This document shows, piece by piece, positions 14,973 to 19,712 of a stretch of 19,712 nt of DNA (its first letter is position 1; each line of letters begins with the position of its first letter). Location: assembly GCA_014730295.1 (NCBI GenBank), contig WJIN01000290.1:1-19712 (forward strand), written 5' to 3'. Position numbers and translations under genes: made by a program. The notes under the pieces were generated by a model that was given only the letters and a program-made list of their open reading frames with translations, ran no database searches and was not told where the DNA came from. This DNA is from Promethearchaeota archaeon. Its GTDB lineage: Archaea > Asgardarchaeota > Lokiarchaeia > Sigynarchaeales > SOKP01.

Positions 14973-15749
14973 TTGATTCTGCAAAGCTCTTCGAAAACAG
15001 ACCCTTTCATATTTTTTCAATGCATCAAGCGAAAACCAAATGGAAAATGGGAGAAGCCTTCTAAAGGGGAAGGAAAAAACATTAAATGCTCCTTGGAAGA
15101 AATAGTGATGATTTCGCAAGTCTTAAATCGGACTGAGGATTCTTGGGCCACATACCATAGTTACAAAGACTCCAAGACCCAGATCTCATTCAATTGGGAT
15201 CCAAATGATAAAAAGAAAGTATGGGTGCATATTGGAGAATATTCGAAAATGCTTGATATTGCCCAAATAGAGCTTTTACGTTTGTTGCTTACCCATATTC
15301 TAAAAGAAAAGATTAAATTTGCGACCTCCTCTAATAGTTCTGGCTCTTCAGGAAATAATTCCTATTCTTCAAAATCGCAAGATGAGCAATGGACTAAAAG
15401 GGAAGTCCAATCCCCTCTAATAAACCAATTTCCTCAAAGCAATTCGATCCCGAAGAGAATGGTAGATTTAAGAGTGGAAGAATCGATAGAATCGATAAAT
15501 TTACCAAAGAACAGAGGGAATACAGCGCAGAACAAGGAAGAACCCATAGACAGTGAAAAGTTGACCAAAGTTATGGGAATTATTAAACGGGAAACGAAAA
15601 AAGCATTACTTATCCAGTTCAAGTCGGGAGATGAGGTATGGGTGCCAAAATCTAGTGTTAAATCAAAATATATTTCAAATAACGAGATATCTCAGACATT
15701 TCTAATTGATCAATGGGTCCTGGTCAAAAATGAAGTTATTTCTGGATAA
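14973..15749 (+). CDS. Unknown two-domain protein with Ser-rich linker
   Basis: From a TTG at 14973 this is 258 residues. Residues 1-115 form one domain (FIFFQCIKRKPNGKWEKP, SLEEIVMISQVL, then VWVHIGEYSKML and a helix ending HILKEKIKFAT). A low-complexity linker of Ser, Asn and Gln follows (about 116-195), then a compact beta-rich domain at 198-258: MGIIKRETKKALLIQFKSGDEVWVPKS. The ET-x-KALLI...W-x-PKS pattern also appears in small phage and bacterial proteins tied to nucleic-acid work, but I cannot name the family. A strong GAGGTGAGG at 14914-14922 lies 50 bases ahead of the TTG but five bases ahead of an in-frame ATA at 14928; starting there would add 15 residues (TDSHNKSFFGQATG). It ends 10 bases before the convergent deacetylase gene. 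Confidence 0.7.
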   Translation: MILQSSSKTDPFIFFQCIKRKPNGKWEKPSKGEGKNIKCSLEEIVMISQVLNRTEDSWATYHSYKDSKTQISFNWDPNDKKKVWVHIGEYSKMLDIAQIELLRLLLTHILKEKIKFATSSNSSGSSGNNSYSSKSQDEQWTKREVQSPLINQFPQSNSIPKRMVDLRVEESIESINLPKNRGNTAQNKEEPIDSEKLTKVMGIIKRETKKALLIQFKSGDEVWVPKSSVKSKYISNNEISQTFLIDQWVLVKNEVISG

Positions 15750-15759
15750 TCCAAGCGAA

Positions 15760-16962
15760 TTATGGGTCCTTTATATTCGGTAAATATTTCTCTTCACAAG
15801 TATTTATGAGCTTATCAACATAATTATACATTTTCGCGGCTAATTCTGGATGAGATAACAATTGTACTTCTATTTTATCATCGTGATCCCACATATTATG
15901 CGGGGTTTCTTCATACGACACTTTCTGCCTCACTTCCTCCACCCATTCATCGGGTAAATTATTTTCGAGGTTGACTCCTAGCATTTGGGCTAAAAATAAA
16001 GTCCATGCCCTGGGTACTACTGTCATTAGATATCCACCTCCGCCAAATGCGAGCCATTTATCATTACAATAATCCTCGGCATATTGATTTATATGTTCAG
16101 CAAGCTTTTTATGTAATTTAATTGAGACTCCCAATTGAGTTAAAGGATCGTTATAATGCGTATCAACTCCGAGTTGTGTTGCTAAAATATCTGGCTGATA
16201 TTTTTCCAATATTCTTGGGATGCATTCCGTAAAAATTTTTAAATACATCTTATTATTTGTACCAGGAATCAGCGGAAAATTGATTGAATACCCTTCCCCT
16301 TCTCCTTTTCCGATTTCATCTGTTCCTCCCGAGCCGGGGAATAAGTATTTACCGCTCTCATGCAGGGAAATAGTTAACACGTTGGGATCGTCATAAAATA
16401 GCCACTGTACACCATCTCCATGGTGGCAATCAATATCTAAATATGCAATTCGAATATCTTTTTTTAATGATTTTAGATGTTTGAATGCTACAGCGATGTC
16501 ATTAAAAATGCAGAACCCTGAAGCTCTCTCTCGTAAGGCATGATGTAAACCTCCCGCGGGATTAAAGGCATAATTAAAATTATCATTTGTCCAGATGATG
16601 TCTGCTGCTGTAATACTTGCACCGCACACCAGGGCGGACGCTTCATACATTCCTTTAAAGATAGGATTATCCCCTGGTCCTAAACCATAGATGAAAGGTT
16701 TCGTACTACTATCATCTGGATTCTTACTCAGCTTTTTGACTATATTGATATAATCAGAAGAATGAACCCGTGCAATTTCTTCTTCAGTGGCATGCCGGGG
16801 AGTAAATATTTCAATACTTTCATGATTAAGAAGCCCAATCTTTTCCATAAGGCTATAGGTTAACTCTAAGCGAAGAGGTCTTAGTGGGTGAGATGCTCCA
16901 AAATTATACTTGGAGTATTCCTCAGTATAGATCAATCCCACCTTTTGTTTGTTCATATTCAA
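15760..16962 (-). CDS. Histone-deacetylase-family protein (AcuC/class I HDAC-like)
   Basis: This 400-residue arginase-fold deacetylase has all active-site residues: the tandem histidines His140-His141 (GGLHHA), zinc ligands Asp178 and His180 (AYLDIDCHHGDG) and Asp267 (QLGVDTHY), and the catalytic tyrosine Tyr311 in LAFGGGGYL. SHPLRPLR at 24-31 is the usual substrate-side N-terminal motif. Members remove acetyl groups from lysines or polyamines; bacterial AcuC acts on acetyl-CoA synthetase. In an archaeon the substrate may be acetylated metabolic enzymes, chromatin proteins or acetylpolyamines. There is no signal peptide, and the length is normal for AcuC. It converges tightly on the unknown two-domain gene (10 bases between stops) and is divergent from the 192-residue gene. 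Family and catalytic competence are clear; the substrate is not. Confidence 0.9.
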   Translation of the reverse strand: MNMNKQKVGLIYTEEYSKYNFGASHPLRPLRLELTYSLMEKIGLLNHESIEIFTPRHATEEEIARVHSSDYINIVKKLSKNPDDSSTKPFIYGLGPGDNPIFKGMYEASALVCGASITAADIIWTNDNFNYAFNPAGGLHHALRERASGFCIFNDIAVAFKHLKSLKKDIRIAYLDIDCHHGDGVQWLFYDDPNVLTISLHESGKYLFPGSGGTDEIGKGEGEGYSINFPLIPGTNNKMYLKIFTECIPRILEKYQPDILATQLGVDTHYNDPLTQLGVSIKLHKKLAEHINQYAEDYCNDKWLAFGGGGYLMTVVPRAWTLFLAQMLGVNLENNLPDEWVEEVRQKVSYEETPHNMWDHDDKIEVQLLSHPELAAKMYNYVDKLINTCEEKYLPNIKDP

Positions 16963-17069
16963 TATAACATATCCGAGTAATTATTTTTTGCTCTTTGTTG
17001 AAAATATTAAATAAGAGAAATTATATTATTAAAATAATACTATTAAATAAATAGGGAAAATACTAAGTT

Positions 17070-17078
17070 TTTTTATAA
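17070..17078 (+). promoter_or_regulatory. TATA-like element for the 192-residue protein gene
   Basis: TTTTTATAA lies about 20 bases before the ATG at 17095, in the divergent gap shared with the deacetylase gene. No Shine-Dalgarno precedes the ATG. The spacing would put the transcript start at or very near the start codon, as in a leaderless mRNA. Confidence 0.35.
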
Positions 17079-17094
17079 CTATTTCAGCTATATT

Positions 17095-17673
17095 ATGTCT
17101 ATCAGATTCAAAAATTTCGTAGAAAGGGTGGGGAAAGAAAGCGAATTCAAACCGATGAAAAGTCAGCTCCAAAACTCACTCATCGAAGAAGCGGAACGCA
17201 AATATAAAAACTACCCGCGCTTGCTCGAGATGATGAAAGAACAATGGCCAGAGTATGAAAGACAAGCCAATATCTCCCATTTTCTAAAAGATCATCATGA
17301 GGAATTTTTCTATTTCTATTTCAATACCTTATTTCCCTTTCGAAAAAGAGGTTTTAATATTGATTCAATTGAAACCCCTACCCCTGTAGACATAAAATTA
17401 GAATTTACCTATGTATTCAAACCTCGCGAAATTGAGGCAATAAAAACTATCATAGAAGATTTAGAATTACATGCAGAAAACGATAAAAATATCGATGAGG
17501 TTGCCGAAAGTACTATGAAACGTATTATTATTTTTACGGTAAGTTCTTTTGGTCCGATGGTTCAAGAAATATTTGGGAGACCCTTCGCATTTCAATTCTC
17601 AAGTATTGATGGGAAAAAATTAGACTCTGGAGAATATGAAGTAAACGCAATTATCTCTGGTCGAGAACAATAG
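17095..17673 (+). CDS. Hypothetical protein, 192 residues
   Basis: I do not recognise this protein. It looks soluble. The N-terminal 80 residues are charged and helical (SLIEEAERKYKNYPRLLEMMKEQWPEYERQ at about 29-58), then FFYFYFNTLFPFRKRGF (72-88) forms an aromatic cluster. A beta-alpha section follows, with KLEFTYVFKPREIEAIKTIIEDL at about 101-123, which looks like a strand leading into a helix. The C-terminal 50 residues (RIIIFTVSSFGPMVQEIFGRPFAFQFSS) could form the core of an alpha/beta domain. There is no cysteine, no signal peptide and no nucleotide-binding motif. It stands alone, divergent from the deacetylase gene and convergent with the carbamoyltransferase gene 51 bases away. Composition matches the neighbours, so the gene is probably real. 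Confidence 0.65.
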   Translation: MSIRFKNFVERVGKESEFKPMKSQLQNSLIEEAERKYKNYPRLLEMMKEQWPEYERQANISHFLKDHHEEFFYFYFNTLFPFRKRGFNIDSIETPTPVDIKLEFTYVFKPREIEAIKTIIEDLELHAENDKNIDEVAESTMKRIIIFTVSSFGPMVQEIFGRPFAFQFSSIDGKKLDSGEYEVNAIISGREQ

Positions 17674-17724
17674 CCAATATCTCGAAAATATGTTTTAAAA
17701 AGCTTTAGTACAACTAAACCGCTC

Positions 17725-18708
17725 TCATTCTTTTAGTAATTCATAGAGAAGAGCTTTTACGGTGTACAATCTATTTTCTGCTTGGTCATATACAACCGAA
17801 TGAGAGCCGTCAATCGCATCATCATCTGCAACCACATTTCTACGGATGGGCAAACAATGCATAAATAATGAATCGGATCTAGTGTAATCCAGATATTCTG
17901 CTTTTATTCGCCAGCTATCTCTATAAGGTAAACGCAATTTTTTTTCTTTTTTAGCATCTCCGTAATGTTTCTTCGCGCCCCAACTTTTTATGTATACTAC
18001 ATCAGCATCGGAATATGCATCTTCAATATTATTAGAGATCTGAAATGAGCCACCGGAGATTTCAGTATTTTTTTTTGCTATATTTACAATATCATCGTCC
18101 AGATCATAGTGTTCAGGATATGCTAGCGTGACGTCCATTCCATATCTAGTGCTCATTAACAAAATTGAATTCGGTACACTATAAGGTAATGGTTTTGGAT
18201 GATATGCCCAACTGATTACGATCTTTTTTCCCTCAACTTGCTTCTTCTTCTCCTTGATGGTAAATATATCGGTAAGTGCTTGGAGGGGGTGATATTGGTC
18301 ATCTTCAAAATTGATTATTGGAACATCTGACCATTGAGCAAACTCACGGAGAATCCGGTTTCCTTCTTTATAAATATAATTAACAGCATTGGGAAAAATT
18401 CTGATACCAATTGCGTCGTAATATCGTGCCAGTACTACAGATGTGTCCTTAATGGATTCAGATTGATATCCGATCCATGAATCTTTTATGCTATTGAAGG
18501 TAGGATGCATACCAAGCTGATATGCCGCTACTTGCGTAGAATTTCGAGTACGTGTTGATGGATTATAAAAGAACATACAAATAGATTTACCATCTAATGC
18601 ATTCTTGTATTTTAATGGATTTTTTTTCATATCCGCTGCAATTTCTAACAAGATATCTAATTTTGACTTTTCCCAATCTTGGGTAGTGATGAAATCCTTT
18701 ATTTCCAT
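17725..18708 (-). CDS. N-acyl-ornithine carbamoyltransferase-type enzyme (AOTCase/SOTCase-like)
   Basis: This 327-residue transcarbamylase carries the carbamoyl-phosphate site STRTR (51-55), the HPLQALTD motif (140-147, with Leu where family members usually have Cys or Thr) and HCLPIRRN (284-291). The last motif, with AYHPKPLP (168-174), KSWGA (241-245) and DQAENRLYTVKAL (308-320), matches N-acetylornithine carbamoyltransferase (as in Xanthomonas) better than ordinary ornithine or aspartate transcarbamylase. Such enzymes carbamoylate N-acetyl- or N-succinyl-ornithine at the delta-amino group in a variant arginine pathway. The loop that sets acyl preference (about 74-90) differs from both known types, so the substrate is open. 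No other arginine gene lies in the window. The start MEIKDF is supported by an AT-rich promoter-like palindrome 30-50 bases upstream. It could also be an uncharacterised transcarbamylase with a new acceptor. Confidence 0.75.
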   Translation of the reverse strand: MEIKDFITTQDWEKSKLDILLEIAADMKKNPLKYKNALDGKSICMFFYNPSTRTRNSTQVAAYQLGMHPTFNSIKDSWIGYQSESIKDTSVVLARYYDAIGIRIFPNAVNYIYKEGNRILREFAQWSDVPIINFEDDQYHPLQALTDIFTIKEKKKQVEGKKIVISWAYHPKPLPYSVPNSILLMSTRYGMDVTLAYPEHYDLDDDIVNIAKKNTEISGGSFQISNNIEDAYSDADVVYIKSWGAKKHYGDAKKEKKLRLPYRDSWRIKAEYLDYTRSDSLFMHCLPIRRNVVADDDAIDGSHSVVYDQAENRLYTVKALLYELLKE

Positions 18709-18736
18709 CGTTTTATTTTCGATTTTATAAACAAAT

Positions 18737-18757
18737 TATTTTTAAAATTTAAAAATA
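18737..18757. promoter_or_regulatory. Perfect AT-only palindrome upstream of the carbamoyltransferase gene
   Basis: TATTTTTAAA and its reverse complement flank a single central A, giving 21 symmetric bases. The site is 29-49 bases before the ATG at 18708, where an archaeal TATA box is expected for a short-leader transcript. It may be the promoter core, an overlapping operator, or both. Because it holds only A and T, chance is a real alternative. Confidence 0.3.
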
Positions 18758-18809
18758 GAAATTAGTATGCGCTAAATAAGAACTTTATTGTAGAAGTAAA
18801 AAATTATGA

Positions 18810-19235
18810 TTATTCTTTCTTCAGATAAGAGCCTAAGTCCATAACTTCATCGCCTCTTTTAACTCGGATCTGACTTTTAATTCCCTTTGCCTTCCTCTCC
18901 AAATACACAATTACATCACGGGGGATTCTGCGAGGGACTCCTCCTTGTCTCCGAATGATTGCTATCAGATAATCAATATTTTGAACGACTTCTTGCCCTA
19001 CTAATTCATTAAAGATATATTGATATACATTAGGTTCGTTTTGCTGTAGGTGTTTTAGATGCTGATATGCATCAGAATCTAACACTACTTTAAGCACAAA
19101 ATCAACTTTATCTTGGATGGATAGAGTCTGTTTTTGGGCATTTTCTTGCCGTTTTTTCTGTTCCATAAGAGCTTGCATTTTTTTCATTCGAATCTTTTCT
19201 AACTCGTGTTCATCAGTATCTTGAGAGTCGTTCAT
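18810..19235 (-). CDS. PDCD5/TFAR19-family DNA-binding protein
   Basis: This 141-residue protein matches the archaeal and eukaryotic PDCD5 (TFAR19) family, about 110-140 residues long. The N-terminus is a charged coiled-coil-like helix (ELEKIRMKKMQALMEQKKRQ at 12-31). The three-helix core follows at about 45-110, with VDFVLKVVLDSDAYQHLKHL near 48-67 and the family block IIRRQGGVPRRIPRDVIVYLERKAKGIKSQI at about 93-123. The C-terminal tail is basic (RVKRGDE). Archaeal members bind double-stranded DNA in vitro, and eukaryotic relatives are linked to apoptosis and chaperonin function; the cellular role in archaea is not settled. It is a lone gene downstream of tRNA-Tyr, on the same strand, and ahead of the carbamoyltransferase gene. 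Its presence is part of the case for an archaeal origin. Confidence 0.92.
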   Translation of the reverse strand: MNDSQDTDEHELEKIRMKKMQALMEQKKRQENAQKQTLSIQDKVDFVLKVVLDSDAYQHLKHLQQNEPNVYQYIFNELVGQEVVQNIDYLIAIIRRQGGVPRRIPRDVIVYLERKAKGIKSQIRVKRGDEVMDLGSYLKKE

Positions 19236-19462
19236 GATAAATTCACTTGATCTTTCAATTATTATTAATTAATTCTAATATTGTTCAATTTACTTATAAT
19301 TAACAATACAATAATAAATTTTTGTAGGTTTTCTTAATCTTGTAATGCTTTCAGACCTTAAGTTTTCTTGGAAATAAGAATTCGGAGAGATAATACATTG
19401 TGAACAAGGATAAAGAAAATAAATGGTCCCCTCTGCCAGTCTCGATCTGGCGACATCTCGGT

Positions 19463-19510
19463 TTCGGCTGACGTATGTTCATCGGCGATTGCCTTCATAC
19501 GCGATATTTT
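19463..19510 (-). other. Canonical tRNA intron (37/38) in tRNA-Tyr
   Basis: This 48-base insert lies just after the base 3' of the anticodon, the usual archaeal intron position. It contains an inner stem CGTATG/CATACG around GGC-AATC-GCC. Its 3' part CAGCC can pair with the GGCTG of the 5' exon, giving a relaxed bulge-helix-bulge. The junction can slide by one or more A because of flanking A runs. Confidence 0.8.
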
Positions 19511-19524
19511 CTACAGCCGAGCAC

Positions 19525-19552
19525 TTTTGATAAATATCCAAGATGGATATTT
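19525..19552 (-). other. Non-canonical tRNA intron in the D arm of tRNA-Tyr
   Basis: This 28-base insert splits the D stem at about position 23/24 (22/23 is equally possible because of flanking As). It contains a perfect 8-base hairpin, AAATATCC/GGATATTT, with loop ATCTT. Without it the four-base D stem is complete; with it the D stem has mismatches. Its first bases match those of the anticodon-loop intron. Confidence 0.7.
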
Positions 19553-19575
19553 TCTACCAACTGAGTTAAGAGGGG

Positions 19576-19712
19576 TTTAAATTAAAATATATAATTATGG
19601 AAATAATATATTTTTTACGATTTTTTAGGTTCTACCTAAGTCTTACTAAAATTTAATCCTAAAAATATATCAAATCGTTTTTATTTTTTAAAATATTAGA
19701 TAACAAGAATAA
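19576..19712. promoter_or_regulatory. AT-rich upstream region of tRNA-Tyr, with TATA-like sequence
   Basis: On the minus strand, ATTATATATT lies about 10-20 bases before the first tRNA base, and another AAATATATT lies further upstream. These are candidate TATA boxes for the tRNA promoter, but neither is at a decisive distance. I see no gene in this stretch, which runs to the window edge. Confidence 0.3.

Larger units (their letters stand above)
19424..19575 (-). tRNA. tRNA-Tyr (GUA) with two introns, 3' CCA encoded
   Basis: The minus strand folds into a tRNA once two inserts are removed. The acceptor stem CCCCTCT/AGAGGGG (19569-19575 and 19428-19434) pairs perfectly, with A73 and encoded CCA (19424-19427). 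The C1:G72 pair is the tyrosine identity in archaea and eukaryotes. The anticodon stem CTCGG/CCGAG encloses C-T-G-T-A-G with anticodon GTA. The D stem ACTC/GAGT closes only if a 28-base insert (19525-19552) is removed, and the anticodon loop closes if a 48-base insert (19463-19510) is removed at position 37/38. The mature length is then exactly 76 including CCA. The T arm GCCAG/CTGGC is perfect, with loop ATCGAGA, which has A rather than T at position 54. Splicing would be by the bulge-helix-bulge endonuclease. Confidence 0.9.

Noticed and set aside
19424..19575. Two separate overlapping tRNA or tRNA-like genes, or a tRNA pseudogene
   Set aside because: One set of stems pairs perfectly once two inserts are removed, the mature length is exactly 76, and anticodon, C1:G72 and A73 all agree on tyrosine.
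1..19712. CRISPR array, insertion sequence or prophage
   Set aside because: I saw no regularly spaced repeats, no transposase or integrase, and no terminal inverted repeats flanked by target duplications. The genes look like ordinary chromosomal genes.

Overview
The window looks like chromosomal DNA of an AT-rich archaeon. It carries a PDCD5/TFAR19-family protein, an MTH938-type protein, a tRNA-Tyr with the archaeal/eukaryotic C1:G72 pair and two introns, and several genes whose AT-rich promoter elements sit 20-30 bases before the ATG. This mix, with a classical histone-deacetylase-fold enzyme and several conserved proteins of unknown function, would suit an Asgard-type (Lokiarchaeia-like) lineage. 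That placement is inference; no marker here fixes the phylum.

Layout. 1-162 (minus) is the N-terminus of a zinc alcohol dehydrogenase (MDR family), cut by the window edge. 370-1518 (minus) is a two-gene iron-sulfur operon, separated from the dehydrogenase by a short region packed with small palindromes. 1654-3303 (minus) is a kinase pair: an aminoglycoside-phosphotransferase-fold protein followed by an APS-kinase-like P-loop protein. 3493-3837 (plus) is an MTH938-like protein. 3867-5462 (minus) is a gamma-glutamyltransferase. 5545-7625 (minus) is a tightly coupled pair: an unrecognised 385-residue protein and a CrtC/DUF7064-like (lipocalin-type) protein. Divergent from it, 7742-9106 (plus) encodes a PEP-synthase-type phosphotransfer system split into a free phospho-histidine domain and a free ATP-grasp domain, with no third (substrate) domain visible. 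9155-11555 (minus) holds an unknown protein, an M24 metallopeptidase (Xaa-Pro peptidase type) and a SAM methyltransferase.

11556-12474 is about 900 bases with no convincing gene. After it come a CoiA-like nuclease-fold protein (minus), a small membrane protein (plus) with an in-frame stop near its apparent N-terminus, and a Cys/His-containing membrane protein (minus). 14928/14973-15749 (plus) is an unknown two-domain protein, 15760-16962 (minus) an AcuC/class I HDAC-like deacetylase, 17095-17673 (plus) an unknown protein, 17725-18708 (minus) an N-acyl-ornithine carbamoyltransferase-type enzyme, 18810-19235 (minus) the PDCD5-family protein, and 19424-19575 (minus) the tRNA-Tyr with two introns.

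The region is mostly single genes and pairs with frequent strand switches. The observations most worth following are the double-intron tRNA-Tyr, whose two 5' splice regions share a 12-base sequence; the split dikinase pair next to an unknown gene pair; the palindrome cluster before the dehydrogenase; and the interrupted membrane-protein gene.
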